From NCBI GenBank assembly GCA_017454485.1, contig JAFTCX010000032.1:1-42688 (forward strand): a stretch of DNA of 42,688 bases, read 5' to 3'. Below the pieces are notes generated by a model. It saw only the letters and a program-made list of their open reading frames with translations, was not told the origin of the DNA and did not search any database. Shown piece after piece: positions 14,936-28,522 of the stretch. The stretch is from Clostridia bacterium. Its GTDB lineage: Bacteria > Bacillota > Clostridia > Oscillospirales > Acutalibacteraceae. How positions within the stretch are numbered: position 1 is the first letter of the stretch; each line of letters opens with the position of its first letter. The position numbers and the translations under genes were made by a program.

Positions 14936-16573
14936 ATGAAAAAGCTGTTTTCCCTTGCGCTGGCAGTGCTTCTTTGTCTTGGCTGCCTTGTGCCCGCGTT
15001 CGCTGCGGATGTGAGCGCACCGGCAGCGGCGACCGAAGCGCCGTCAGACGCGACACAGGAACAACCGCAGCAGGAAACCGCACCCGACGCCGAACAACCG
15101 GCCCTGCCGGAAGCGTATCTCAAATGGGCGCACGGCGGACAATATGACGACCGCGGCGCGTTTGACCGCGCGTTCCGTCAGTATTATGCCGCCGACCCGG
15201 ACGTTACGATCATTGACCACATGGTTTATGTCAAGAGCACCATGTGGAGCGGCTGGAATAAAAAAGTGGACTGCTACCGGCTGATCGACTTTTTTGACAG
15301 CGACGCCGCCGAGGCGGCAGCAACCGCGCTTTGCGTTCCGGCCGAAGCCGGCGGATTGCCCGTGACGATGCTCGCCTATGATCAGACCATTCCGGCGCTG
15401 ACGGACGCAGGGCAGGCATTTTCCAATAGCACCGTGAAAAAGGTGACGATTGCGGAAGGGTTCACAGTGGTGCCGCCGTTTGCGTTTCGCAATTTCACCG
15501 CGCTGAAAACCGTGGTGCTCCCGACTTCGATGCTCCACATCGGCAAATCCGCCTTTGAAAACTGCAAAAAGCTCAAAAAGGTGATCGGCCAAACGCAGTT
15601 GTCAACGGTGGAAACCGCCGCCTTTAAAAACTGCAAAAAGCTTTCGGTGTTCGACAGTATGCAGACGCTGCTGAACATTCAGGGCGAAGCGTTTCGCGGC
15701 TGCGCGTTTCAATCGCTGACACTGCCCGGCTCTTTGCGCATCTTCGGTCCGCAGGGCGACATGGATTATTATGCCGACACCTTTGCGTTTGCTGATTGCA
15801 AAAAACTGAAAAGCGTGACCTTTTTGCCCGGAAAAAAGAGCTATCGGCTTTGGATCGGCGCGAGCACATTTCGCGGCTGTACGGCATTGGAAAGCGTGAC
15901 GCTGCCGAAAAAATGCAAAGGTGTAAGCATTTTGCACCGCGCGTTTCAGGACTGCACGGCGTTGAAAACGCTGAACGCGACCAAAAAGCTTGCGTCGATC
16001 GGCAGCAAGGCGTTTGCGCGCTCGGGCTTGGAACGCCTGATTCTGACCGACAGCGCCAAAATGATTGCAGAGGACGCCTTTGCCGCCTGCAAGGGGCTGA
16101 AAACGCTGGACATCCGCTCTGCGGATGTGGACCTGTTCGGCCGCGTTTACAGCCTTTACGGCACCTATTTTTATGGCAACGATTACGCCGAGGAGCATAC
16201 GCCGACCACAAACTTTTTGAAACACCTTCCGAAAAGCTGCACCGTGTTTGTGCCGACGCTTGAAATGAAACAGATCGCGCAGGCGCACGGCTGCACGGCG
16301 AAGCTGAAAATCAAGGCGGACGTGCCCGCGCCGAAAAAGCTGAAAGCGGCTTCGTCGGGCGGCACGGTCACGCTCAAATGGAGCGCCGTGCAGGGTGCGG
16401 ACGGCTACCGCGTCTATGCCGTGAACGTCAAAACGGGCGCGCTGACGCCGTTGAAAACGCTTGCCGCGCCGACGGTCAGGGTCACGCTGAAGGCGAGCGG
16501 CAAAGCCTTTGCCGTGAAAGCGTTTTGCGACATTGACGGCGACCGTTCGTGGAGTAAGCCGACCATCCATTGA
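14936..16573 (+). CDS. BspA-like leucine-rich repeat secreted protein (copy 2)
   Basis: The ATG at 14936 follows GGAG (14924-14927). The signal peptide MKKLFSLALAVLLCLGCLVPAF, cleaved near AFA, leads the 545-residue product. An Ala/Pro/Glu-rich linker follows, then the shared module (VTIIDHMVYVKS, RLIDFFDSDAAE), about eight LRR_5 units of the FAFRNFTALKTVVLP type, and a C-terminal fibronectin type III-like domain (VTLKWSAVQGADGYRVY). It is a likely cell-surface binding protein. Its close relation to the gene at 16596 indicates tandem duplication. No LPxTG anchor is visible. Confidence 0.87.
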   Translation: MKKLFSLALAVLLCLGCLVPAFAADVSAPAAATEAPSDATQEQPQQETAPDAEQPALPEAYLKWAHGGQYDDRGAFDRAFRQYYAADPDVTIIDHMVYVKSTMWSGWNKKVDCYRLIDFFDSDAAEAAATALCVPAEAGGLPVTMLAYDQTIPALTDAGQAFSNSTVKKVTIAEGFTVVPPFAFRNFTALKTVVLPTSMLHIGKSAFENCKKLKKVIGQTQLSTVETAAFKNCKKLSVFDSMQTLLNIQGEAFRGCAFQSLTLPGSLRIFGPQGDMDYYADTFAFADCKKLKSVTFLPGKKSYRLWIGASTFRGCTALESVTLPKKCKGVSILHRAFQDCTALKTLNATKKLASIGSKAFARSGLERLILTDSAKMIAEDAFAACKGLKTLDIRSADVDLFGRVYSLYGTYFYGNDYAEEHTPTTNFLKHLPKSCTVFVPTLEMKQIAQAHGCTAKLKIKADVPAPKKLKAASSGGTVTLKWSAVQGADGYRVYAVNVKTGALTPLKTLAAPTVRVTLKASGKAFAVKAFCDIDGDRSWSKPTIH

Positions 16574-16595
16574 ATTTGAAAAAGGAGAATGTGCT

Positions 16596-18359
16596 ATGAA
16601 GAAACTGATTTCGCTGCTCTTGGCATTGCTGGTCTGTGCCGCCTGCCTGCTGCCGACGTTTGCCGAAACAACGGAAACCGAAACGGAAGCAACGACCGCC
16701 GCTGAAAACGCGGAAACGTCCGCTCCGGCGCCGACAGAACCCGACACCGCTGCAGCGTCCGACTGGACAACAACGGCCATTGATGCGGAAAGTCCGGCGC
16801 CGACGAACGAAGTAACCCGGCCTGCCGCCGGTGAAACGGAAACAACGACCGCCGCGCCCGACGAAACGCAGGCGACGACGGTTCAGCCTACAGAGGAAGA
16901 CGGCGATTCATCTTTGCGGGAGTCGTATGAAACCTGGAAAGGCGATCGCGGCGACAACGCGCGTTATCACAGAGCCTACCGCAAGTTTTATGCAACCGAT
17001 CCCGACCTGACCATTGTGGATCACATGGTCTTCAAAAAACACGAAAAAACGAAGTGGAACGAGGCGTATTACGCGCTGCTGGACTACTTCGACACCGACG
17101 AGGCCGAAGCGACCACGGTCAAACTTCGCATTCCGAGCAAGGTGAACGGTCTGCCGGTTTCTCTGCGCCTGTACGGAGACGACGATTATGTCGATGGCTA
17201 TTTTTATAACGGCTACAGCAATGACACCGTGCGTCTCGTGGTTCTGGAAGAGGGCTTCACCGGCGTGGCGTCCTATGCGTTCACGAACTTTACCGCCCTT
17301 TTGAAAGTGAAAATCCCAAAAACCGTCACCGTCATCGGTTACGGCGCATTCTGCGGCTGCAAATGGCTGCAAAAGATCGTCGGCGGCGAAAACATTGCGG
17401 AGGTTCGCTCCTTTGCGTTTGACGGCTGCGCACGGCTCGCCTCTTTCCCGCATATGGAAACGCTGCGCTTGATTGAGGGCAACGCCTTCTCCGGCTGCGC
17501 GTTCAAAAAGCTGAATCTTTCCGGCGATCTCCGGCTATCCATCGGCGACGAGGACAACTACTCCGCGTGGAACGCCTTTGCCGATTGCAAAAATTTGAAA
17601 GCCGTGACCTTCCTGGACGGCAGCGGAAAAAAGGGTCTGCTGATCGGCATGGGGTCGTTTCGCGGCTGCACGTCGCTGAAAACCGTGACGCTGCCGAAAA
17701 AGTGTCCGGATATTCAGATGGAAGACAACGCGTTTTACGGCTGCACGTCGCTGCAAACGCTGAAAAATTTGGATAAGCTCACCGAGATTGGGCGCTTTAC
17801 GTTTGCAAACTGCACTTCTCTGACGTCTGTGACCCTGCCCGCCGGGATCAAGTTTGTGGCCGAAGACGCGTTCAAAGGCTGCAAAGGGCTGAAAACGTTG
17901 GACCTGCGCTCGAAAAACATTGACCTGTTCAGCCAACAGTACAACAGCGGGTGGTCTTATCAGCTTGACGACTATAACGGCGTCAGCACAAACTTTATCA
18001 AATTCCTGCCGAAGAAATGCACGGTCTATGTGGTGAACAAAGACATGAAGCTGGCTGTGAAAGCGCATGGCTGCCGCGGCACAGTGAAGATCAGGGTCGC
18101 AGTCGGCGCGCCGAAGACGTTCAAAGCTGCAAAGCAGGGGAGCGCCGTGCGTCTGCAATGGAGCAAGGTGAAAAACGCCGACGGCTACCGCCTGTATGTT
18201 TACAACACCAAAACGAAGACCTTTGAAAAATTGAAAACCGTGAAAGCGCCGATTCTGTCCGCAACCGTAAAGACGGACGGAAAGACCTTCGCTGTTCGCG
18301 CGTTCCGTAAGGTGGACGGCGACGTTTCGTGGGGCGCTGCGGTGCGCTGCAAGCTTTAA
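16596..18359 (+). CDS. BspA-like leucine-rich repeat secreted protein (copy 3)
   Basis: The ATG at 16596 is preceded by AAAGGAG. The 587-residue product has a signal peptide (MKKLISLLLALLVCAACLLP) and a Thr/Glu-rich linker of about 100 residues. It continues with the shared module (LTIVDHMVFKKH, LLDYFDTDEAEA), LRR_5 repeats and a fibronectin-like C-terminus (VRLQWSKVKNADGYRLYVYN). Domain order matches copy 2. The open frame runs upstream into the end of copy 2, but that extension is not coding. It is the last gene of the operon, with a terminator 24 bp after the stop. Confidence 0.88.
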   Translation: MKKLISLLLALLVCAACLLPTFAETTETETEATTAAENAETSAPAPTEPDTAAASDWTTTAIDAESPAPTNEVTRPAAGETETTTAAPDETQATTVQPTEEDGDSSLRESYETWKGDRGDNARYHRAYRKFYATDPDLTIVDHMVFKKHEKTKWNEAYYALLDYFDTDEAEATTVKLRIPSKVNGLPVSLRLYGDDDYVDGYFYNGYSNDTVRLVVLEEGFTGVASYAFTNFTALLKVKIPKTVTVIGYGAFCGCKWLQKIVGGENIAEVRSFAFDGCARLASFPHMETLRLIEGNAFSGCAFKKLNLSGDLRLSIGDEDNYSAWNAFADCKNLKAVTFLDGSGKKGLLIGMGSFRGCTSLKTVTLPKKCPDIQMEDNAFYGCTSLQTLKNLDKLTEIGRFTFANCTSLTSVTLPAGIKFVAEDAFKGCKGLKTLDLRSKNIDLFSQQYNSGWSYQLDDYNGVSTNFIKFLPKKCTVYVVNKDMKLAVKAHGCRGTVKIRVAVGAPKTFKAAKQGSAVRLQWSKVKNADGYRLYVYNTKTKTFEKLKTVKAPILSATVKTDGKTFAVRAFRKVDGDVSWGAAVRCKL

Positions 18360-18383
18360 GCGGCGCGGGAAGTTTCTTTTTTG

Positions 18384-18429
18384 GAACCCTTGCATTCGGA
18401 TGCTGCCGAACCGCAAGGGTTCTTTTTTT
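18384..18429 (+). terminator. Terminator of the ECF/BspA operon
   Basis: GAACCCTTGC (18384-18393) and GCAAGGGTTC (18413-18422) are perfect reverse complements, followed by seven T. Confidence 0.92.
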
Positions 18430-18562
18430 GAAAAGGAAGTGGATTGTCTTTTCCACAGATGTTGAAAAAATATTAAATTTACAATTTGTTCAATAAAAGA
18501 AATAAAAAAGCACAAGATTTCTATGTAACATGAATGTGATTCTTTCAACAGGAGTGTTCAAC

Positions 18563-20185
18563 ATGAAAAGATGCTTATCCTTGTTTCTTGCGCTTTTGCT
18601 GCTGCTTTCGGCCGCAGTTGTGCCGACCACAGCAGCCTATGAGTTCTCTGTCGATCTGCCGGTAATCAATATTCGCGGCAACGCACAGTCCATTGTGGAT
18701 GAAGACGGCGTTGTGGTGTATGATTTTGACCCTTCGGAGGAAGCCGTCAAAGCCTGTGCAAAGCGCGTGCTGCCGCTGCTGCTGAAAGGCTTTGTGACCA
18801 ACAACTTTGACGAATACTACCGCGCGTTCGGCGAAGAGATGACAAAGATTTATTACCACTGCCAGCTCGATGAAAACGGCGACCCGCAGTGGGGCACCGG
18901 CATCGGCAAAGAGGATCAGGACTGGCTTGCGGAGTGTATGCAGCATGACTGGGCGGATGAAAACGGCAGATATGAAGCCAGCGGCCGCACCTACAATTTT
19001 GACTGGCGGCTCGATCCGCTGGAAAGTGTGGACGGACTCAACGAATTCATCAACGCCATTCTTGTGAATTCCGGCAAGAAAAAGGTGAACCTTTATTGCA
19101 ACTGTCTGGGCGGCGAGCTGCTGCTGGCCTACCTTGTAAAGTACGGCGCAGACAAGATCAATGCGTTTTGCTTCACAGAGACGGTTGCGTTCGGCAGCGA
19201 GCTGGTGGACGACACCTTTTCCGGCCGGATGAATGTTGACCCGAACGCCATTGTGCGCTTTATCGGCGACGATTTTATGGCGGACGAGATGAAGGAGCAG
19301 CCGGTGCTGCGCACCTTTTTGAACGAATCCATCATCCTCGCCAAACAGACCGGCGTGCTTGACGGCGTGACAACGCTGTTCATGCGCACGCTGTATGACA
19401 AGCTCTATGAGGGTCTGACGCCGGAGCTGTGCCTTGCAACCTTTGGCACTTGGCCGGGCTATTGGACGCTGGTGACCAAAGAGCATTATGCCGAAACGAA
19501 GCAGTTCATTTTCGGAAAGCCCGGCAGCGAACGCTTTGAAAAATATGCCGGTCTGATTCAAAAGCTCGACAACTGGGACAAGCAGGTACGTCAGCGCATT
19601 CCCGCGCTGCTGCAGGGCGCCATGGACAACGGCGCAAAGCTCGGCATCACGGTGCGTTACGGGTACCAGTTCCCGCCGGTGCTGCAATCCAGCAATCTCA
19701 ACGGCGACGTTTGGGTTTCCGCAAAGAATGCATCGCTCGGCGCAACGGTGTCCGATATCGGCACCACCCTGCCGGAAAGCTACCGCGCAAGACGCAAAGC
19801 GGAGGGCTTCGGCAACTATCTTTCTCCGGACGGACAGATTGACGCTTCGACCTGTGCCTTCCCCGAACAGACCTGGTTCGTCAAGGGCGCTGTGCATAAC
19901 CAACGCGGCGTCGAAACAAAAGCTTTCTGGGCCGAGTTTCTCAATTATGACGGTATGCCGACCGTCAGCACATTTGAGCAGTTCCCGCAGTTTTTGGTGT
20001 CTGTTCGCAGACCTGTCGATTCCGAGGAGCCGATCTTTGATTTGCGCCCGATGACGGAAGAAAATATGCACACGGAAACCTATGAGGTTGACGCAAAGGA
20101 AAAGACCTTCTTTGAAAAGCTCAAATTCTTCTTTGAGCACGTCAGACTCTGGTTTGCTGCGCTCGTGAATCTGCTGAAGAAATAA
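18563..20185 (+). CDS. Secreted alpha/beta-hydrolase-like protein with Cys at the nucleophile position
   Basis: The ATG at 18563 follows AGGAG (18550-18554). The signal peptide MKRCLSLFLALLLLLSAAVV leads a 540-residue product. VNLYCNCLGGELLLAYLVKY looks like the nucleophile elbow of an LCAT/lipase-type hydrolase (hydrophobic-G-x-S-x-G-G), but reads C-N-C-L-G-G, putting Cys181 where Ser is usual. INAFCFTETVAFGSELVDD follows, like the lipase strand after the elbow. The C-terminus (FFEKLKFFFEHVRLWFAALV) is an amphipathic cationic helix like the tails of the proteins at 28708 and 34207. Substrate is unknown; a cysteine hydrolase, a transferase or a non-catalytic binder are all possible. Confidence 0.65.
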   Translation: MKRCLSLFLALLLLLSAAVVPTTAAYEFSVDLPVINIRGNAQSIVDEDGVVVYDFDPSEEAVKACAKRVLPLLLKGFVTNNFDEYYRAFGEEMTKIYYHCQLDENGDPQWGTGIGKEDQDWLAECMQHDWADENGRYEASGRTYNFDWRLDPLESVDGLNEFINAILVNSGKKKVNLYCNCLGGELLLAYLVKYGADKINAFCFTETVAFGSELVDDTFSGRMNVDPNAIVRFIGDDFMADEMKEQPVLRTFLNESIILAKQTGVLDGVTTLFMRTLYDKLYEGLTPELCLATFGTWPGYWTLVTKEHYAETKQFIFGKPGSERFEKYAGLIQKLDNWDKQVRQRIPALLQGAMDNGAKLGITVRYGYQFPPVLQSSNLNGDVWVSAKNASLGATVSDIGTTLPESYRARRKAEGFGNYLSPDGQIDASTCAFPEQTWFVKGAVHNQRGVETKAFWAEFLNYDGMPTVSTFEQFPQFLVSVRRPVDSEEPIFDLRPMTEENMHTETYEVDAKEKTFFEKLKFFFEHVRLWFAALVNLLKK

Positions 20186-20195
20186 CGTGTGTTTT

Positions 20196-20228
20196 GGGGC
20201 TGTCGCTAAATGCGACAGCCCCCTTTTT
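20196..20228 (+). terminator. Terminator of the secreted hydrolase-like gene
   Basis: GGGGCTGTCGC (20196-20206) and GCGACAGCCCC (20212-20222) are perfect reverse complements with a TAAAT loop, then TTTTT. Confidence 0.92.
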
Positions 20229-20451
20229 GCGCCGTTTTGCTTTTGCAAAACGGCGCAAAGGCGGCGGGCGGTGCGTCCGTGCAGCGCACGGACGCGAAGG
20301 GCGCATTTGCGCCCTGCATCCTGCGCCGACGGCGCAGGACCGCCCGCCGCCTGACGCTGCGCGGCAAAATTTTGCCGCGCAGCAGGAGCGCGCGCGCAGC
20401 GTCACCATAGGAGCGAATTTGAACAAATCGCACACTGCTCCTCGTGTGCGA
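20229..20451. repeat. Array of perfect nested hairpins, including a four-way junction
   Basis: After the terminator come GCGCCGTTTTGC/GCAAAACGGCGC (20229-20256) and a 13-bp outer stem 20260-20272/20339-20351. That stem encloses three perfect hairpins: 20273-20295, 20299-20314 and 20321-20337. A nested unit at 20352-20404 follows, with an inner palindrome at 20357-20382, then TCGCACAC/GTGTGCGA at 20428-20451. Nearly every base is in a stem, so this is designed-looking structure and not coding sequence. A similar array ends the window at 42573-42688. Confidence 0.8.
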
Positions 20452-20624
20452 TTCTGAAAAAGAAAAATAAACGCCGCGCGTGCCTGCTTCGGCAGCGCAG
20501 CCGCATCGGTTGGCTTTGAACGGAAAAAGGGGACAAAACAGCGCTTTATTTTTCTGAATTCAAATAAAATAAAGAAAAATCCGCCGAAAAGGGCGGACTC
20601 TTTGATATTTATTCCGTTTTTCTC

Positions 20625-20653
20625 TTGACAAAGGCGTTTCTTTGTGCTAAAAT
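20625..20653 (+). promoter_or_regulatory. Promoter of rpoB-rpoC
   Basis: TTGACA (20625-20630), 17 bp, TAAAAT (20648-20653). About 165 nt of leader follow. A CCGCC/GGCGG hairpin at 20581-20595 lies just upstream. Confidence 0.85.
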
Positions 20654-20819
20654 ATCAGAACCTATAATGCGAAAATTTGCGCTGAGGAAAACTTCCTCTA
20701 TAAGCATATTAGCATGGGCGGCGCAAAATGTCAAGAGATTTTTTGCAATTTCTCTGTCGGCGGCTGCGAGAAGCGGCGCGGCCGGACGGCAAATTTGAAA
20801 AATGGAGTGATTGGTTCAG

Positions 20820-23800
20820 ATGGTTAACGTAACCGAAGTGAAGCTCGGCACCACCACAAGAAAGAGCTTCGGAAAGATCAGCGAGGTCATGCAGATGCCC
20901 AACCTGATCCAGGTGCAGAAGGATTCCTACAAATGGTTCCTCGACGTCGGTCTGAAGGAAGTGCTGCGCGATATGGCAGACATTACCGACTACACCGGCA
21001 ACCTTGTGCTCTCCTTTGTGGATTATCACATGGAGAAGCGCGCAAAGTACAGCGTGCGCGAATGCAAGGAGCGCGATGTTTCCTATTCGGCGCCCATGCG
21101 TGTGACGGCGCGGCTGTATAACAAGGAGACCGGCGAAGTCAAGGAAAGCGACGTCTATATGGGCGATTTCCCGCTCATGACCGAATCCGGCACCTTCGTC
21201 ATCAACGGCGCGGAGCGCGTCATCGTGTCGCAGCTTGTGCGTTCTCCCGGCGTGTACTACGGCATGAGCCACAACATCACCGGCAAAAAAATGTTCACCA
21301 CCACCATCATTCCCAACCGCGGCGCATGGCTTGAATATGAGACCGATCAAAACGATCTGTTTTTCGTGCGCATTGACAAAAACAGAAAGATTCCCATCAC
21401 CACCTTCATCCGTGCGCTGGGTCTTTCCTCCAACAACGACATCCGCGAGTTCTTCGGTCTGGACGACCGCATTGAAGCGACGCTGGAAAAAGACAGCACG
21501 CAGAACAGCGAAGAAGCGCTGATCGAAGTTTATAAAAAGCTGCGTCCGGGCGAACCGCCGACACTGGCGAGCGCACAAAGCCATTTGGAAGGTCTGTTCT
21601 TTGAAGACCGCCGCTACGATCTTTCCCGTGTGGGCCGCTATAAATACAACAAAAAGCTCGGCATTGCCGAACGCATCCGCGGTTTCCGCCTTGCCGAACC
21701 GATCATCAACGAGCTGACCGGCGAGCTGCTTGCCGAAGAGGGCGAGCTGATTTCGAAGGAAAAGGCCTATGAAATTCAGCAGGCCGGCGTCAAGGTCGCC
21801 TATGTGCAAGTGGAAGGCGTGGAGGCGCCCGTGAAGGTCATCTCCAACCAGATGGTCGATCTGCGCGGCTATCTGCCGCAGTTCACCGAAGAGGAACTGC
21901 GCGAGGTCGGCATCAACGAGCACGTCAGCTACAACGTCCTCATGAGCCTGCTCGACGAAGTGAACGGCATGGAAAAGGAAGAGGCGCTCGCGTTTTTGCA
22001 GAGCAAGAACGACGAACTCGTTCCCAAGCACATCATCATCGACGACATTTTCGCTTCCATCAACTACCTCAACTGCCTTGCAAACGGCGTCGGTTCCGCC
22101 GACGATATCGACCACTTGGGCAACCGCCGCATCCGCTCTGTCGGCGAGCTGCTGCAAAACCAGTTCCGTGTGGGCTTTGCCCGGATGGAGCGCGTGGTCA
22201 AAGAACGCATGACCCTGCAGGCGCAGGAGCCGGAAAAGGTGACGCCGCAAGCGCTCATCAATACCCGCCCCGTGATCGCCGCTGTGCGTGAGTTCTTCGG
22301 TTCTTCACCGCTTTCCCAGTTCATGGATCAGAACAACCCGCTGGCGGAACTGACGCATAAGCGCCGTCTGTCCGCCCTCGGCCCCGGCGGTCTTTCGCGT
22401 GACCGTGCAGGCTTCGACGTGCGTGACGTTCACTATTCGCACTACGGCCGCATGTGCCCGATTGAGACGCCGGAAGGTCCGAACATCGGCTTGATCTCCT
22501 ATCTTGCAACCTTCGCCCGTATCAATGAATACGGCTTCATCGAAGCGCCGTTCCGCCCGGTGGATAAAGAGACCGGCGTGGTGCTTGACACCTATGAATA
22601 TATGACCGCCGACGTGGAGGACGAATACATCGTTGCCCAGGCGAACGAACCGCTGGATGAAAACGGCCGCTTCGCCCGCAAAAAGGTCAACGCCCGCCAC
22701 CGCGATGAATTCCTTGAAATTGATCCCGCCCGCGCAGACTACATGGACGTTTCCCCGAAGATGGTCGTCTCTGTTGCAACGGCGCTCATTCCCTTCCTTG
22801 AAAACGACGACGCGAACCGTGCGCTCATGGGCTCAAACATGCAGCGGCAGGCTGTGCCTCTGCTCACCTGCGACGCGCCGCTTGTCGGCACCGGCATGGA
22901 ATACAAGGCCGCCACAGACTCCGGCGTCTGCGTGCTGGCAAAAGAGGCCGGCAAGGTCGTCTATGTCAGCGCAGACCGCATCGATATCCTTGAAGAAGGC
23001 AACCACATCGAATCCTATCATCTGATCAAGTTCATGCGCTCCAACCAGGGCACCTGCATCAATCAGCGTCCCGTGGTTGATGTGGGCGATGAAATTGCGA
23101 AGGATCAGGTCATCGCCGACGGTCCCGCGACCGACAAGGGCGAAATGAGCCTTGGCAAAAACGCACTGATCGGCTTCATGACCTGGGAGGGCTACAACTA
23201 CGAGGACGCCGTGCTGATCAACGAAAAGCTGGTGCGCGACGACGTTTACACCTCCATCCACATCGAAAAATATGAGCTCGAGGCCCGCGACACCAAGCTC
23301 GGCCCCGAAGAGATCACCAACGACATCCCGAACGTCGGCGACGCGCTGAAGGACTTGGACGACCGCGGCATCATCCGCGTCGGCGCGGAAGTGCATTCCG
23401 GCGACATCTTAGTCGGTAAGGTCACGCCGAAGGGCGAAACCGAGCTGACCGCGGAAGAGCGCCTGCTGCGCGCCATCTTCGGCGAAAAAGCGCGCGAAGT
23501 GCGCGACACCTCGCTGCGTGTGCCGCACGGCGAATACGGCATTGTTGTGAAGGTGGAAGAGTTCACCCGCGAAAACAGCGACGAGATGAACCCCGGCGTC
23601 AACAAGGTCGTGCGCTGCTACATTGCACAAAAGCGCAAGCTGCAGGGCGGCGACAAGATGGCCGGCCGCCACGGCAACAAGGGCGTTGTCTCGCGCATTC
23701 TGCCGCAGGAGGATATGCCCTTCATGGAAGACGGCACACCGCTGGATATCGTGCTGAACCCCCTGGGCGTTCCGTCCCGAATGAACATCGGTCAGGTGCT

Positions 23801-24659
23801 TGAGGTTCACCTCGGCTTTGCCTGCCGTGCGCTGGGCTGGAAGATCATGACGCCCGTTTTCGACGGCGCGCATGAATCCGACATCCGCGAAGCGCTCAAA
23901 CTTGCCGGCATGAGCGAAACCGGCAAATCCGTTTTGACCGACGGCCGCACCGGTGAAAAATTCGACAACGAAGTCACCGTCGGCGTGATGTACTTCCTCA
24001 AGCTGCACCATCTGGTCGACGACAAGATGCACGCGCGTTCCACCGGTCCGTACTCCCTCGTCACCCAGCAGCCGCTCGGCGGTAAAGCCCAGTTCGGCGG
24101 CCAGCGCTTCGGTGAAATGGAAGTTTGGGCGCTGGAAGCTTACGGCGCTGCCTACACCCTGCAGGAGATTTTGACCGTCAAATCCGACGACGTGGTCGGC
24201 CGTGTGAAGACCTATGAAGCGATCGTCAACGGCGAAAACGTGCCGAAGGCCGGCGTGCCCGAATCCTTCAAGGTGCTCATCAAAGAGCTGCAGTCCCTGT
24301 CGCTCGACATCAAGGTGCTTGACAGCGAAGGCAATGAGATTGACCTCAAGCAGAACATCGACGGCGACGACGGTGTGCCCCTGCAGAAGTATCAGGCCAA
24401 TCACGCAGCCTTTAACGAGGACGGCGAAGAGAGCGCTTCTGTGGATGAAGAGGACGACGACGATGATCTGCTGCCCGACAGCGACAAGGACGACGAGGAC
24501 GAGGATTTTGACGACTTTGACGACGAGGACGAGGAAGACGAAGAGGACGAAGACGAGGATGACGACGACTTCGATCTGAACGAGTTCTTCAACGAGATCA
24601 ATCCGACCGTCAACGACGCAGGCTTCGGCGCGGGCTTCGTGCCGGACATCGACGAATGA
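20820..24659 (+). CDS. rpoB: RNA polymerase beta subunit with long acidic C-terminal tail
   Basis: The ATG at 20820, after GGAGTGA, gives 1279 residues. The rifampicin-binding segment [20 protein letters not shown] (about 496-515) is wild type at the common resistance positions. [32 protein letters not shown] and [20 protein letters not shown] are all intact. After the normal end, about 80 residues (from about 1198) are almost purely Asp/Glu runs, finishing [20 protein letters not shown]. Such a tail recalls the acidic C-terminus of the delta subunit of bacilli, but that link is speculative. rpoC follows after 25 bp. Confidence 0.97.
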   Translation: MVNVTEVKLGTTTRKSFGKISEVMQMPNLIQVQKDSYKWFLDVGLKEVLRDMADITDYTGNLVLSFVDYHMEKRAKYSVRECKERDVSYSAPMRVTARLYNKETGEVKESDVYMGDFPLMTESGTFVINGAERVIVSQLVRSPGVYYGMSHNITGKKMFTTTIIPNRGAWLEYETDQNDLFFVRIDKNRKIPITTFIRALGLSSNNDIREFFGLDDRIEATLEKDSTQNSEEALIEVYKKLRPGEPPTLASAQSHLEGLFFEDRRYDLSRVGRYKYNKKLGIAERIRGFRLAEPIINELTGELLAEEGELISKEKAYEIQQAGVKVAYVQVEGVEAPVKVISNQMVDLRGYLPQFTEEELREVGINEHVSYNVLMSLLDEVNGMEKEEALAFLQSKNDELVPKHIIIDDIFASINYLNCLANGVGSADDIDHLGNRRIRSVGELLQNQFRVGFARMERVVKERMTLQAQEPEKVTPQALINTRPVIAAVREFFGSSPLSQFMDQNNPLAELTHKRRLSALGPGGLSRDRAGFDVRDVHYSHYGRMCPIETPEGPNIGLISYLATFARINEYGFIEAPFRPVDKETGVVLDTYEYMTADVEDEYIVAQANEPLDENGRFARKKVNARHRDEFLEIDPARADYMDVSPKMVVSVATALIPFLENDDANRALMGSNMQRQAVPLLTCDAPLVGTGMEYKAATDSGVCVLAKEAGKVVYVSADRIDILEEGNHIESYHLIKFMRSNQGTCINQRPVVDVGDEIAKDQVIADGPATDKGEMSLGKNALIGFMTWEGYNYEDAVLINEKLVRDDVYTSIHIEKYELEARDTKLGPEEITNDIPNVGDALKDLDDRGIIRVGAEVHSGDILVGKVTPKGETELTAEERLLRAIFGEKAREVRDTSLRVPHGEYGIVVKVEEFTRENSDEMNPGVNKVVRCYIAQKRKLQGGDKMAGRHGNKGVVSRILPQEDMPFMEDGTPLDIVLNPLGVPSRMNIGQVLEVHLGFACRALGWKIMTPVFDGAHESDIREALKLAGMSETGKSVLTDGRTGEKFDNEVTVGVMYFLKLHHLVDDKMHARSTGPYSLVTQQPLGGKAQFGGQRFGEMEVWALEAYGAAYTLQEILTVKSDDVVGRVKTYEAIVNGENVPKAGVPESFKVLIKELQSLSLDIKVLDSEGNEIDLKQNIDGDDGVPLQKYQANHAAFNEDGEESASVDEEDDDDDLLPDSDKDDEDEDFDDFDDEDEEDEEDEDEDDDDFDLNEFFNEINPTVNDAGFGAGFVPDIDE

Positions 24660-24684
24660 TGCAGAGAGGAAAGGACCAGGATAT

Positions 24685-28317
<3,633 letters not shown>

Positions 28318-28397
28318 CAGCTGTTAGCTGTCAGCTGTTAGTCGATAGTCGTTAGTCGTTAGTCGTTAGCTGTTAGCCGTTAGCTGTTAGCTTTTAG
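28318..28397. repeat. Heptamer tract (GTTAGCT / GTTAGTC variants) after rpoC
   Basis: Tandem 7-mers begin with the first base after the rpoC stop codon and continue to 28397. Polarity from the gene is the same as after proS: stop codon, GTTAG-type 7-mers, palindrome. Because the unit is 7 bp, TAG or TAA recurs in all reading frames. Confidence 0.88.
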
Positions 28398-28409
28398 AAG
28401 AGAATTGAA

Positions 28410-28439
28410 CCCCGCCGTGGATGTGATTCTGCGGCGGGG
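28410..28439. terminator. rpoBC terminator / 30-bp dispersed palindrome
   Basis: CCCCGCCG (28410-28417) pairs with CGGCGGGG (28432-28439). On the minus strand the loop reads CAGAATCACATCCA, nearly identical to the plus-strand loop of the copy at 38958 (CGGAATCACATCCA) and related to that at 30017. It lacks a long T run on the plus strand, so termination strength is uncertain. Confidence 0.7.
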
Positions 28440-28487
28440 TCGTTGTCATGGCGGGCGATTCGACGTCCGTTTTTTCTGCCCAAAGGC

Positions 28488-28516
28488 TTGCTTTTTGGGG
28501 CAGGATATGGTAAAGT
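28488..28516 (+). promoter_or_regulatory. Promoter of the BspA-like gene leader
   Basis: TTGCTT (28488-28493), 17 bp ending ATATGG, TAAAGT (28511-28516). It shares -10 type and spacer features with the promoters at 11831 and 34145. Confidence 0.55.
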
Positions 28517-28522
28517 AAAAGT

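Noticed and set aside
20206-20457. Small open frames in the hairpin array
   Set aside because: Frames exist on both strands only because the GC-rich palindromes lack stops; there is no ribosome binding site and all bases are accounted for by stems.
24410-24656. Frameshift or misassembly as the cause of the acidic RpoB tail
   Set aside because: The frame is continuous, codon use is consistent, and it ends at a normal distance from rpoC with a proper ribosome binding site.
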